The notes under the pieces were generated by a model. The model was given only the letters and a program-made list of their open reading frames with translations, did no database searches and was not told the DNA's origin. This document shows positions 27,276 to 36,186 of a stretch of 50,997 nucleotides of DNA, one piece after another. The stretch is taken from positions 1-50,997 of the forward strand of contig JAQICB010000026.1 in NCBI GenBank assembly GCA_027858745.1, in the 5' to 3' direction. The translations under genes and the position numbers were made by a program. Source of the DNA: Bacteroidales bacterium (lineage in GTDB: Bacteria > Bacteroidota > Bacteroidia > Bacteroidales > UBA1715). Within the stretch, counting starts at the first letter, position 1. Each line of letters begins with the position of its first letter.

Positions 27276-28190
27276 TCATGTAAAACTGTTAGGTGAAATC
27301 GTATCTGTTTTTGAGAGATAATTATCGTATGACTGACAGACCAATCCGGCACATTCTATTGCAAAAGGAATAGCCGTATTCCAAAATTCTATCGGAATTT
27401 CCTGTGCTTGTAGATATGTGTGGTGAATGTCTGTTAAACAGTGAATAATTCCCGCATTGAATGTATCGCCGGCACCAATTGTGCTTACCGGATGAATTTC
27501 CGGAACACTATATTCTGCCGAAAAATGTGGCGTGTGTATTTTAACCGTATTTTTATTTTTTGTGATAATCAAAACCGATACGCCATGTTTTTGTACTCTC
27601 GCAAATATTTCGCTACTCTCGCGTGTGTTGAAAATTGCGGCACAATCTTCGTCCGAAGCTCTCACAATGTCGGCAATGTCGAAATTTTCTTCTATCATGT
27701 GTAATTCATCGCTTTCTACCTCTATCTGTTTTCGTATATTTGGGTCGTATATTCGTAATGCATTGGTATGTTGAGCCTGTTTGAGAATACTCATCAATGC
27801 CTTTCGATTTCGTTTTGTAATAGCATATGATGATGAAAATAAAACAATGTCTTTGTTTGTGAGATTAAGAGGAGTGAATTCGACACTATCAGGAACATCT
27901 TTGTAAAATTGATATTGAGCGTCGTTTTGTTCGTTCAAATAAGCTATAGCTAATGATGTTTTTCCGGCATACGAAATGATATGTGAAGTATCAACCTTTT
28001 TGTTGTATAAAAAACCGGTAATAAAAGTCCCCGCAGTGTCGGTTCCTAATTCGGAAATAAAACTCACAGAATTACCGAGTTGAGCAAGACTCACTGCTGT
28101 GTTGAGTGCTGAGCCACCGGCTTTAACAGCTTGAGGCTGCATTTCTTTTAATATGATATCAAGAACAGTTTCTCCTATTGTGTAAATCAT
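27276..28190 (-). CDS. PfkB-family sugar kinase (fructokinase-like)
   Basis: A 304-residue ribokinase/PfkB kinase from the ATG at 28190 (MIYTIGETVLDIIL). Substrate motif VKAGGSALNTAVSLAQLGNS and the C-terminal ATP/anion-hole motif TIGAGDTFNAGIIHCL with the catalytic Asp are intact. The nearest types are fructokinase or adenosine/ribokinase-like; the substrate cannot be fixed. An in-frame ATG at 28229 would add 13 unlikely residues and lies upstream of the TACATTTG box at 28217-28224, so the shorter start is preferred. Confidence 0.85.
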   Translation of the reverse strand: MIYTIGETVLDIILKEMQPQAVKAGGSALNTAVSLAQLGNSVSFISELGTDTAGTFITGFLYNKKVDTSHIISYAGKTSLAIAYLNEQNDAQYQFYKDVPDSVEFTPLNLTNKDIVLFSSSYAITKRNRKALMSILKQAQHTNALRIYDPNIRKQIEVESDELHMIEENFDIADIVRASDEDCAAIFNTRESSEIFARVQKHGVSVLIITKNKNTVKIHTPHFSAEYSVPEIHPVSTIGAGDTFNAGIIHCLTDIHHTYLQAQEIPIEFWNTAIPFAIECAGLVCQSYDNYLSKTDTISPNSFT

Positions 28191-28216
28191 CACATATACT
28201 TTTCTGCATAAGTATA

Positions 28217-28224
28217 CAAATGTA
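28217..28224 (-). promoter_or_regulatory. Probable -7 box for the PfkB kinase gene
   Basis: TACATTTG on the minus strand (28224 to 28217) fits TAnnTTTG and ends 27 bp before the ATG at 28190. It decides the start codon, because the longer frame begins upstream of it. Confidence 0.45.
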
Positions 28225-28355
28225 CGCATGTATTTTTAAAAAACAGGTAGTGGAGAGGTTAAATGATAATACGTATATCACGTATTAATGGTGTTAATTC
28301 CTGCGGTGCTGTTTGAAATTGCTTTTTTACATCTTTTCGTCTCTGTCGAACAAAA

Positions 28356-28389
28356 TTCTGAACTTAAAAAAACACAACGAATTTAACTT
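28356..28389 (+). repeat. Solo MITE-like terminal repeat
   Basis: TTCTGAACTTAAAAAAACAC followed by AACGAATTTAACTT matches the right terminal repeat of the element at 50095-50390 over about 26 of 34 positions. No partner end was recognised upstream, so it is a degenerate or half copy. Confidence 0.4.
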
Positions 28390-28433
28390 ATCAACTCAAT
28401 AAAGTTGAAAATACAATGAAGTGTGATAATGAT

Positions 28434-28607
28434 TTACACAAAGAGATTACTTTTAATATATTCATTGTAATAATATTTACGTAACCAACGCTCTAATTTT
28501 TTGATTTCATCAGGGGTGAGATACGCAATGATTTTTCGTAATTCTTTATGAAACAATTCACGGTCAAAACTTAATTTGGGCAATATTTGAAATCCATATT
28601 CTAACAT
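28434..28607 (-). CDS. Small hypothetical protein (57 aa)
   Basis: ATG at 28607 is preceded 3 bp upstream by GGAGGG, an unusually good Shine-Dalgarno for this window. The 57-residue product MLEYGFQILPKLSFDRELFH ... LTPDEIKKLERWLRKYYYNE is charged and probably helical, with an LTPDE-type helix cap and a Tyr-rich end. I do not recognise the family. It lies alone between the PfkB kinase (same strand, 240 bp downstream) and argF (divergent). An alternative upstream ATG at 28643 would add 12 residues but has no ribosome site. Confidence 0.5.
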   Translation of the reverse strand: MLEYGFQILPKLSFDRELFHKELRKIIAYLTPDEIKKLERWLRKYYYNEYIKSNLFV

Positions 28608-28850
28608 AATCCCTCCATTTTTATCAAGTTTTATAAGATACAAAAATCATGGGCGTTTTCCAATAAAAAAACGAATAGGTTATTAACATATTTCAAGAAA
28701 TATGGTTAGGTTGTTTTTTGCACTTCTTATAGATACGGTGAAATGTGCTTTCGGGCTTAATAGTATTAAATCTAACTGTTTTTAATTTGTTCTTAATTTC
28801 CGCTTTTTTTATTTTATTAAAAACGTAGTATACTCAATCATATTTTTATT

Positions 28851-28858
28851 TAAGTTTG
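28851..28858 (+). promoter_or_regulatory. Probable -7 box for argF-ftcD
   Basis: TAAGTTTG fits TAnnTTTG and lies 27 bp upstream of the argF ATG at 28886. The -33 region (TATACTCAATC) has no clear TTTG. No ArgR-type palindrome was evident. Confidence 0.45.
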
Positions 28859-28885
28859 TAACAGATTTTTTAAAACACTAAGAAT

Positions 28886-29893
28886 ATGAGTTTACGATTA
28901 TATGGCAGGCATTTTTTAAAGCTATTAGATTTTTCGGCAGAAGAAATTCGAGGCTTATTAGATTTGTCTCATGATTTAAAAAAGCACAAAAAAATTAATA
29001 CCGAAAAGCAGAATTTGCAGGGTAAAAATATTGCATTGATTTTCGAGAAAGCATCTACCCGTACGCGGTGTGCGTTCGAAACGGCGGCTTACGATCAAGG
29101 TGCTCACGTTACCTATCTTGGTCCTTCCGGTTCGCAAATTGGACATAAGGAATCTATAAAAGACACTGCTCGTGTGCTTGGACGGATGTATGACGGTATT
29201 GAATATCGAGGCTTTGGTCAGGCTATTGTTGAAGAATTGGCCGAATATGCAGGCGTGCCGGTATGGAATGGTTTAACAGACGAGTTTCACCCCACACAAA
29301 TACTTGCGGATTTTATGACTATGGAAGAACATTGTTTGAAACCGCTTCAGCGAATTTCTTTTTGTTATGTTGGCGATGCTCGAAATAATATGGGAAATTC
29401 TTTAATGGTAGGAGCCGCTATTATGGGAATGGATGTTCGTCTTGCCGCACCAAAATCAATTCAGCCGGACGAATCTTTAGTGACAAAATGTATCGATATA
29501 GCCAAAAAAACAGGTGCAAAAATCACCATTACCGATGATATTGATACAGCGGTTGAAAATGTCGATTTTTTATATACTGATGTGTGGGTTTCAATGGGAG
29601 AGCCACAAGAGGTGTGGAAAGACAGGATTAAACTATTACAAGCATATCAAATAAATTCAAAATTACTTACTAAAACGCACAATCCCAATGTGAAGGTTTT
29701 GCATTGTTTGCCTGCTTTTCATAATAGAGAAACTGCTGTTGGCGAAAAAATTTATAAAGAGTTTGGTCTTGAAGCACTCGAAATTACCGATGAGGTTTTT
29801 GAGTCCGATGCAAGTATTGTTTTTGATGAAGCTGAAAATCGTCTACATACGATTAAAGCTGTTATGGTAGCAACATTATCACAAGAAATATAA
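28886..29893 (+). CDS. argF: Ornithine carbamoyltransferase
   Basis: A 335-residue enzyme that interconverts ornithine plus carbamoyl phosphate with citrulline. Carbamoyl-phosphate motif [13 protein letters not shown] (STRTR at 57-61), HPTQ at 135-138, ornithine-site [12 protein letters not shown] and catalytic HCLPAFH. The sequence is of the E. coli ArgI / catabolic ArcB type ([20 protein letters not shown]), not the N-acetyl- or N-succinylornithine transcarbamylase found in many Bacteroidota. The ftcD gene follows after 7 bp. Its pairing with a histidine-degradation gene makes a catabolic role plausible; direction of flux cannot be read from sequence. Confidence 0.93.
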   Translation: MSLRLYGRHFLKLLDFSAEEIRGLLDLSHDLKKHKKINTEKQNLQGKNIALIFEKASTRTRCAFETAAYDQGAHVTYLGPSGSQIGHKESIKDTARVLGRMYDGIEYRGFGQAIVEELAEYAGVPVWNGLTDEFHPTQILADFMTMEEHCLKPLQRISFCYVGDARNNMGNSLMVGAAIMGMDVRLAAPKSIQPDESLVTKCIDIAKKTGAKITITDDIDTAVENVDFLYTDVWVSMGEPQEVWKDRIKLLQAYQINSKLLTKTHNPNVKVLHCLPAFHNRETAVGEKIYKEFGLEALEITDEVFESDASIVFDEAENRLHTIKAVMVATLSQEI

Positions 29894-29900
29894 ATTTTTT

Positions 29901-30911
29901 ATGGAAATTATAGAATGCACCCCAAATATTTCAGAAGGGAACGATCAAAAGGTTATTGACGCAATAATTGCGGAAATACGAACGGTAAATGGTGTTACAT
30001 TGCTCCATACTGATTCCGGAAAAGATGTCAACCGTACTGTTTTGACTTTTGTTGGTGTACCTGATGCAGTTGTAAATGCAGCTTTTGTTATGTATAAAAA
30101 AGCGAAGGAATTGTTGTCTATGAAAAATCATGTGGGTAAACATCCTCGAATGGGTATTATTGACGTGTGTCCTCTGACGCCGGTTCGTGAAATTAGTCTG
30201 GAACGGGTGGTTGAATATGCCTATATTTTGGCACAACGTGTTGGTGAAGAATTGCAGGTGCCTGTTTATTTGTACGAAGCTAATGCAAAATATGCCTATC
30301 GTTCGAAACTCGAACAAATTCGTCGTGGTGAATACGAAGGCTTCTTTCAGAAAATGAAAAATGTAGATTGGACTCCTGATTTTGGCCCGAACGATTTCAA
30401 TCCCAATATTGGTGTTACTGCAATAGGTGCTCGAAATTATTTAATTGCATATAATGTGAATCTTGATACGTCTGATTTGAATATTGCAAAAAACATTGCA
30501 GTGCAACTTCGTGAATCGGGGGGGACATATTATGATTCGAATGGGGTACGTGCCATTAAAAAAACGGGATTGTTAAAAGGAGTAAAAGCTATTGGCTGGT
30601 ATATTGAAGATTTTGATATTGTTCAAGTTTCAACAAATATAACAAACTATAATGTTGTTGGGCTGGCTCGAGTTTATAACGAAATTTCCCGTCTTGCTGA
30701 ACAGTATAATGTGGCGGTTACCGGCTCCGAAATTGTTGGGCTCGTGCCATATGATGCTGTTGTACATGCAGGAATGTTTTTTCAACATGCCGAAAAACTT
30801 GTAAATACAGATCCTTTAGAAATTGCTGTTGAAAAACTCGGCTTGTGTAATTTAAAAAAGTTTTCACCGAAATCGCATATATTAGAATACGTTGCCGGAA
30901 TTAGAAAGTAA
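29901..30911 (+). CDS. ftcD: Glutamate formimidoyltransferase
   Basis: A 336-residue enzyme that transfers the formimino group of N-formimino-L-glutamate to tetrahydrofolate, the last step of one histidine-degradation route. Diagnostic start MEIIECTPNISEGNDQKVID, the catalytic His region MKNHVGKHPRMGIIDVCPL and NFNPNIGVTAIGARNYLIAYN-type folate block. Only the transferase half is present; the cyclodeaminase domain of the bifunctional enzyme is absent, as in many bacteria. No other hut gene lies in the window. Its stop overlaps the next ATG by one base (TAATG). Confidence 0.95.
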   Translation: MEIIECTPNISEGNDQKVIDAIIAEIRTVNGVTLLHTDSGKDVNRTVLTFVGVPDAVVNAAFVMYKKAKELLSMKNHVGKHPRMGIIDVCPLTPVREISLERVVEYAYILAQRVGEELQVPVYLYEANAKYAYRSKLEQIRRGEYEGFFQKMKNVDWTPDFGPNDFNPNIGVTAIGARNYLIAYNVNLDTSDLNIAKNIAVQLRESGGTYYDSNGVRAIKKTGLLKGVKAIGWYIEDFDIVQVSTNITNYNVVGLARVYNEISRLAEQYNVAVTGSEIVGLVPYDAVVHAGMFFQHAEKLVNTDPLEIAVEKLGLCNLKKFSPKSHILEYVAGIRK

Positions 30912-31834
30912 TGGACACGTTTTATTCATTATCATTATTTAAGCGTTTGCTTATTGGTTTTTTTGCGGCAATAATTTGTGCGTATGCCGGTAATGTGATT
31001 CTTACGTATTTTTTTGCGTGGATACATAATCTTTCTTTCAATCAATATGAGCAGTCCTTGCTCAAAGCTACACAGTTTCTGACCGACAAAAGATTTGTGC
31101 GTGAGGCTTTATTGCTCCAAACAATAGTTGTGTTTATAATTCCCGCAGTTGTTTTATTATATGCTTTTGCCGCTCGACCATTTAGTATCATTGGTCAATT
31201 GCGAAAAAAGAACCTACCATTGTTTGTGTTTTTTTTGCTGCTTATGTTGGGATTTATTCCCGGTATTAATTTATTATCATCTGTAAATGGAAGCATAGTG
31301 TCTTCTCTTGTGTCTTCCGATTCCCTATTTACTCAATTATATGAACAGAACGAAAAAATTTATACCTTCTTAATGGATGGCGAGGGGGTCTCGGAGCTGC
31401 TTGCTCAGATTGTGTTAATGGCTCTTATTCCTGCTTTTGCTGAAGAACTTTTTTTTCGTGGTATGTTACAAACCTACTGTGAGGAGTTGTTTGTAAACCC
31501 CTATCGTGCTATTTTGTTTGTTGCTATTGTATTTAGTGTGTTACATTTGGATGTGTATAATTTTATCCCTCGTGTCGCAATGGGAGTGCTGTATGGCTTA
31601 ATATTTTATTGGACACATTCTATTTGGATACCCATTATTGCTCATTTTATGCATAATGCTGTAGTTGTTACTGTTAATTTTACAGCATCTCATAATTCTT
31701 TCAATATTGAAGATTTTGGCAGTTACAAGCTCATGGGGGATGGTACGATAGCCATTTTTTCTCTCGTTTGCGGTTTGTTGAGTATTCTTGCTGTCTTGTA
31801 TGGTATGTGGGTTTTGTATACAAAATATCGCTAA
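30911..31834 (+). CDS. CPBP-family intramembrane metalloprotease
   Basis: A 307-residue membrane protein with about 7-8 helices. The CPBP (Abi/CAAX-like) motifs are intact: EExxxR as Glu178, Glu179 and Arg183 in PAFAEELFFRGMLQTY, then an FxxxH-type FSVLHLDVYNF and the C-terminal His motif IAHFMHNAVV. Such proteases cleave within the membrane; substrates are unknown here. The gene is translationally coupled to ftcD (TAATG), so it is in the same transcript although no functional link is obvious. Confidence 0.87.
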   Translation: MDTFYSLSLFKRLLIGFFAAIICAYAGNVILTYFFAWIHNLSFNQYEQSLLKATQFLTDKRFVREALLLQTIVVFIIPAVVLLYAFAARPFSIIGQLRKKNLPLFVFFLLLMLGFIPGINLLSSVNGSIVSSLVSSDSLFTQLYEQNEKIYTFLMDGEGVSELLAQIVLMALIPAFAEELFFRGMLQTYCEELFVNPYRAILFVAIVFSVLHLDVYNFIPRVAMGVLYGLIFYWTHSIWIPIIAHFMHNAVVVTVNFTASHNSFNIEDFGSYKLMGDGTIAIFSLVCGLLSILAVLYGMWVLYTKYR

Positions 31835-32373
31835 ATAGTTTTTGTCTCTATAGTGCTGTGTCAGATTCGGAATGTTCAGTTTCGAGGCTTGCGACTGCTT
31901 GTTGCCTAAAGCTTTAGCGCTTTTCTTTCGGCAATCCTATAGCGGTCGATGGGTGGTGCAAATCTTTAGAATCAAGGAGTCCCGATTCCCGGGATGACTG
32001 TTTTAAACATGAGCGTATAAATCTATCCTGATATTTTTTTGGAATGAAACCGGACATTATGGACAGATACTCGTGTTTGTCTCTAAAGTTCAATTTGGCT
32101 TCGCCGAGCTTTTACTTTGTTGTTGGTTCTGCCTTGCTGCCAAAATATAAATCTTCGAATACATTAGTATACAGTGTTTTCTAATTCTCATGCGTCTTGA
32201 ACGTGAGCTGTATAGAATAAACTTACAGACTTTATTGACAAACCTTCAATATATTCTTTGTATTCCCTTGTTTATGAGGGGCGTATGTGTATTAATGGTC
32301 GATTTCTTTTAAAATGTTTGGTTGGATACCTTTTTTTATAGATTTTTGTGTGTTCAAATCATAACAAGAAACT
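31835..32373. other. Long intergenic region (about 540 bp) with a hairpin and a degenerate repeat
   Basis: No convincing coding frame. It contains the hairpin AGTCCCG...CGGGATGACT at 31978-31999 with no T-run. A stretch at about 32088-32140 (TTCAATTTGGCTTCGCCGAG) resembles the inner-left part of the MITE-like element at 50116-50162 (TTCAGATTAGCTCCGCTGAG). ATGCGTCTTGAAC at 32189-32201 resembles its right end. It may be an old, eroded copy. Confidence 0.4.
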
Positions 32374-33021
32374 ATGGAGAATATATATATAATTCTTGCC
32401 GCACTTGTTGCATACCTCATAGGATCAATACCAACAGCAATATGGATAGGAAAAATTTTTTATGGTATAGATGTGCGTGAATATGGAAGTGGTAATGCAG
32501 GAACAACAAATACATTTCGTGTCTTGGGAAAAAAAGCCGGAATTCCGGTTTTTCTTATAGATGTTTTAAAAGCATTTTTTCCGGCTAAATTTGTTGTATT
32601 TTTTCCTTATCTCATTCCCGGAACGGCTGACTATGTTAATTTGCAATTATTATTTGGAGCTATTGCCGTGCTTGGTCATATATTTCCGGTGTATGCAAAA
32701 TTTCGCGGAGGAAAAGGTGTTGTTTCATTGCTTGGCGTTGCATTTGCCGTTGTTCCGGAAGCAGCATTAGTTGCCTTTATTGTCTTTTTGTGCACATTAG
32801 TACTTACACAATATGTGTCACTAAGTTCTTTAATGGCAGGTTTTTCATTTCCAATTATGATAATTTTAGTTGGCAAAACAACAATAGTATCACTCATGTT
32901 TTTTTCTGTAATTCTTTCGGTGTTGTTGGTTTTAACGCACAAAAAGAATATAGAGCGATTATTGAAACGTGAAGAAAACAAAGCTTATATTTTTAAGCGA
33001 AAAAATAAAGACAATAATTAA
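32374..33021 (+). CDS. plsY: Glycerol-3-phosphate acyltransferase PlsY
   Basis: A 215-residue membrane enzyme that acylates sn-glycerol 3-phosphate using acyl-phosphate. The three cytoplasmic motifs are visible: YGSGNAGTTNTFRVLGKKAG, GHIFPVYAKFRGGKGV (phosphate loop) and a late segment following AFAVVPEAALVAFIVF. About five TM helices; the C-terminus is basic (LLKREENKAYIFKRKNKDNN). It uses the product of GpsA, also encoded in this window. gmhA follows after 43 bp. Confidence 0.95.
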   Translation: MENIYIILAALVAYLIGSIPTAIWIGKIFYGIDVREYGSGNAGTTNTFRVLGKKAGIPVFLIDVLKAFFPAKFVVFFPYLIPGTADYVNLQLLFGAIAVLGHIFPVYAKFRGGKGVVSLLGVAFAVVPEAALVAFIVFLCTLVLTQYVSLSSLMAGFSFPIMIILVGKTTIVSLMFFSVILSVLLVLTHKKNIERLLKREENKAYIFKRKNKDNN

Positions 33022-33064
33022 CTTGTACATATAATTATGTATTACAAGTAATCATAAAGAGAGT

Positions 33065-33637
33065 ATGCAGAATGTATTTCGTGCTGATTTTTTAGAGTCG
33101 CAACAAGTTTTTGAAACCTTTTTATCTCAAGCATCTTTATTCGAGAATCTCGAAAAGGCTGCTGTGTCTCTTATCGAATCTATTCGAAATGGAGGTAAAA
33201 TTATTTCTTGTGGAAACGGAGGTTCAATGACCGATGCTATGCATTTTGCGGAAGAATTAAGTGGAAAATATCAGAAGGAACGAAAAGCATTACCGGCAAT
33301 TGCAATTTCTGATCCCTCGCATATTACCTGTGTAGCTAACGATTATGGATTTGAATATGTTTTTAGTCGCTTTGTGGAAGCTGTTGGTAGTCAAGAAGAT
33401 ACTTTGCTGGTTATCTCTACTTCGGGTAAATCTGCCAATATTATTAACGCAGTGCGATCTGCTCAGAAATTGGGAATGTCGACAGTGGCACTTACCGGGA
33501 ACAAAGATGCTGAGGTGTTAAAAATGGTTGATGTGGGTATTACAGTGCCTTATAGTGGATATTCTGATAGAATTCAAGAAGTGCATACAACAATAATACA
33601 TGCTCTTATTCATGTAATTGAACAAGAGTTATTATAA
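33065..33637 (+). CDS. gmhA: Phosphoheptose isomerase (sedoheptulose-7-phosphate isomerase)
   Basis: A 190-residue SIS-domain enzyme that converts sedoheptulose 7-phosphate to D-glycero-D-manno-heptose 7-phosphate for lipopolysaccharide or S-layer heptose. Motifs: IISCGNGGSMTDAMHFAEEL (phosphate loop with catalytic Glu), LLVISTSGKSANIINAV and DRIQEVHTTIIHALIHVIEQ (catalytic His). Length matches E. coli GmhA (192). No other heptose genes are nearby. It lies between plsY and comM on the same strand. Confidence 0.93.
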   Translation: MQNVFRADFLESQQVFETFLSQASLFENLEKAAVSLIESIRNGGKIISCGNGGSMTDAMHFAEELSGKYQKERKALPAIAISDPSHITCVANDYGFEYVFSRFVEAVGSQEDTLLVISTSGKSANIINAVRSAQKLGMSTVALTGNKDAEVLKMVDVGITVPYSGYSDRIQEVHTTIIHALIHVIEQELL

Positions 33638-33684
33638 AAATTACTGCGTTTTTTTTGTAAAAACGTAAAAAAAAATGTCGCAAC

Positions 33685-35223
33685 ATGTTAGTAAAAACGT
33701 ACGGAGGTGCGGTTAATGGTATAGACGCACGTATCATAACGGTTGAAACAGATGTCGCAAACGGAATAAATTTTTTTATTGTCGGTTTGCCGGATAGTGC
33801 TGTTAAAGAAAGTCAGCAACGAGTAGAATCTGCTTTGCGAAGTAATCATTTTAAGTGGCCGGGGAAGAAAATAACTATAAATATGGCACCGGCTGATATT
33901 CGCAAAGAAGGAACTTCGTATGATTTACCCCTTGCTATTGCTATTTTGGCGGGTTCTGAATTGATGAATCACACAATAATTCATGAATATTTAATAATGG
34001 GGGAATTATCGCTCGATGGTGGTGTGCATCGAATAAAAGGTGCATTGTCAATGGCTATTGAAGCACAGAAATTTGGTTTTAAGGGATTTATTTTGCCTCA
34101 AGAAAATGCACGCGAAGCTGCCGTGGTTAACAATTTAGATGTGTATGGTGTTGAATCTTTGCGAGAAGTAATTGATTTTTTTAATGGAAAAGCCGATTTA
34201 GAAAAAACGATAGTTGACACCCGAAAAGAATTTTTTAAAAATATTCATAATTGTTCTTTCGATTTTGAAGATGTAAAAGGACAAGAAAATGTGAAGCGAG
34301 CTCTCGAAATTGCCGCATCGGGTGGGCATAATATTATAATGATTGGACCTCCCGGTTCCGGAAAAACAATGTTAGCAAAGCGTATTGCATCTATTTTGCC
34401 ACCCTTAACACTTACGGAGGCTTTAGAAACTACAAAAATTCATTCAGTTGCCGGAAAATTATCGACGAGCGTTTCACTTATGACGGAGCGACCTTACCAA
34501 TCGCCGCATCATACGATAAGTGATGTGGCACTTGTAGGAGGTGGAACATATCCGCAACCCGGTGAAATTTCTCTTGCACATAATGGCGTACTTTTTTTAG
34601 ATGAACTTCCCGAGTTTAAGCGTACCGTTCTCGAGGTTATGCGACAACCATTAGAAGATAGGAAAATAAATATTTCACGAGCAAAATTCAGTGTCGATTA
34701 TCCCGCAAGTTTTATGCTTATTTCATCTATGAATCCTTGTCCGTGCGGATACTACAATCATCCCGAAAAAGATTGTGTTTGCGGCCCCGGAGTTGTGCAA
34801 AAATATTTGAATCGAATATCCGGACCATTATTAGATCGAATAGATATTCATATAGAAGTTGTGCCCGTTCCGTTCGAAGAATTATCCAAACAAACCCGAG
34901 CAGAATCGAGTCTTTCTATTCGTGAACGAGTGATGCACGCACGTGATGTGCAACAAAATCGCTTTGTGGAGAATGAAGAAATACATTGCAATGCTCAAAT
35001 GGAAACTCGCACAATACGAAAATATTGCGCACTCGATGAGGCGGGAACACTGCTCTTGAAGCAGGCTATGGAAAAATTAGGTTTGTCTGCACGAGCGTAC
35101 GATAGAATTATTAAAGTATCACGAACGATTGCTGATTTGGAAAAATCAGAGAATATTCAAGCACAGCATATTGCCGAAGCTATTCAGTATCGAAGTTTAG
35201 ACCGAGAAAGTTGGGCGGGTTAA
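33685..35223 (+). CDS. comM: YifB/ComM-family Mg-chelatase-like AAA+ ATPase
   Basis: A 512-residue protein with an N-terminal Lon-protease-S16-like fold (VGLPDSAVKESQQRVESALR; RKEGTSYDLPLAIAILA), an AAA+ core with Walker A GPPGSGKTM at 221-229 and Walker B VLFLDELPEF, then a zinc-like segment CPCGYYNHPEKDCVCGP and a C-terminal MCM-like helix domain (LGLSARAYDRIIKVSRTIAD). ComM is a hexameric helicase that promotes branch migration during natural transformation. Length typical. Its stop is followed within 2 bp by a solo MITE-like terminal repeat. Confidence 0.94.
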   Translation: MLVKTYGGAVNGIDARIITVETDVANGINFFIVGLPDSAVKESQQRVESALRSNHFKWPGKKITINMAPADIRKEGTSYDLPLAIAILAGSELMNHTIIHEYLIMGELSLDGGVHRIKGALSMAIEAQKFGFKGFILPQENAREAAVVNNLDVYGVESLREVIDFFNGKADLEKTIVDTRKEFFKNIHNCSFDFEDVKGQENVKRALEIAASGGHNIIMIGPPGSGKTMLAKRIASILPPLTLTEALETTKIHSVAGKLSTSVSLMTERPYQSPHHTISDVALVGGGTYPQPGEISLAHNGVLFLDELPEFKRTVLEVMRQPLEDRKINISRAKFSVDYPASFMLISSMNPCPCGYYNHPEKDCVCGPGVVQKYLNRISGPLLDRIDIHIEVVPVPFEELSKQTRAESSLSIRERVMHARDVQQNRFVENEEIHCNAQMETRTIRKYCALDEAGTLLLKQAMEKLGLSARAYDRIIKVSRTIADLEKSENIQAQHIAEAIQYRSLDRESWAG

Positions 35224-35224
35224 T

Positions 35225-35258
35225 AAGGTGAGTTTGATATAATTTTTTTGTTAAGAAG
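35225..35258 (-). repeat. Solo MITE-like terminal repeat after comM
   Basis: AAGGTGAGTTTGATATAATT followed by TTTTTGTTAAGAAG closely matches the inward-reading right terminal repeat AACCTGAGTTCGATATGATT of the element at 50095-50390. It begins 2 bp after the comM stop, in the convergent gap before the epimerase gene. No opposite end was found. Confidence 0.5.
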
Positions 35259-35284
35259 TAAAAAAAAATCACGCCGAATTCATG

Positions 35285-36184
35285 TCACGTTAATAATTCA
35301 ATAGTTGAATGGGTGTCTGAATGAGTAAAAGAAAAGCCATGGTTTTTTATTTTTTCGTTTGAAATTTTATTTCCCTTTGTAATTATAACAGACATTTCTC
35401 CGAAAAGAATTCGTAAGAATATTCGTGGAATATAAAGAGCGATGCATCCGGTGATTTTTTTTAGAGAAACAATTATGTCTTTATATTGGGTGTTTGATTG
35501 AGCAAGTGCATTGAATGTGCCATGTAGGTTTTCTTGAATTGTATACATATAGAGTGCTGCTAAATCAGATATATGTATCCAAGGAACATATTGTTTGCCA
35601 TTTCCCGGAACAACGACAAAGTATAATGGTAATGTCTGAATCATCTGAGGAAAAGCTCCGGTCTGCGAATCGAAAACCACACCGGTTCGTATAATCGTCG
35701 TATTAATATGTAATTTTTCAAATCGCTTCGCATGTTCTTCCCACTGAACACAGACATGAGCTAAAAAATCATCTCCTTGAGGTGAATCTTCATAAAACAC
35801 TTTGTTTGAATAAGCAGAGCCGTAGAAGCCGGTTGCCGAACTTGAAATGAGTTGTTTGACAGAACTTCCGTGTTTTTTGCAGGCATCAAAAAGCGTAAGC
35901 AGAGGGGCAGAGCGACTCGATAAAATGTTTTTTTTTTGAGTGCGAGACCATCGTTTTGCAGAAATATTTTCGCCACTTAAATTTATAATGGTAATGACAT
36001 TTTTAAATGCAGCCTCATCATACGTACCATTTTCCGGATTCCAGTAAAATGCATCGCAATCATGAATTGTTGATTGTTTCGAGCGGGTTAATATTCGGAA
36101 CGTATACATATGTTTATATGTATTAATAATGTGTGAACCGATAAAGCCACTTCCTCCGGCAACAAGAATAATACGCGTGTTCAT
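35285..36184 (-). CDS. TIGR01777-family SDR epimerase
   Basis: A 299-residue extended short-chain dehydrogenase (YfcH/SulA-type). N-terminal NAD(P) motif ILVAGGSGFIGSHI, the family block INLSGENISAKRWSRTQKKN, SSSATGFYGS (active-site Ser and Tyr) and WIHISDLAALYMYTI. The C-terminal DUF1731-like region reads PRIFLRILFGEMSVIITKG. Family substrate unknown. It lies 2 bp after a HEAT-like protein gene on the same strand, so they form a two-gene operon. Confidence 0.9.
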   Translation of the reverse strand: MNTRIILVAGGSGFIGSHIINTYKHMYTFRILTRSKQSTIHDCDAFYWNPENGTYDEAAFKNVITIINLSGENISAKRWSRTQKKNILSSRSAPLLTLFDACKKHGSSVKQLISSSATGFYGSAYSNKVFYEDSPQGDDFLAHVCVQWEEHAKRFEKLHINTTIIRTGVVFDSQTGAFPQMIQTLPLYFVVVPGNGKQYVPWIHISDLAALYMYTIQENLHGTFNALAQSNTQYKDIIVSLKKITGCIALYIPRIFLRILFGEMSVIITKGNKISNEKIKNHGFSFTHSDTHSTIELLT

Positions 36185-36186
36185 AA

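Noticed and set aside
31978-31999. Terminator after the CPBP protease gene
   Set aside because: The hairpin is more than 140 bp past the stop and lacks a T-run; it is more likely a dispersed repeat.
33647-33668. Terminator between gmhA and comM
   Set aside because: A CGTTTTT...AAAAACG hairpin exists but is followed by an A-run rather than a T-run on the coding strand.
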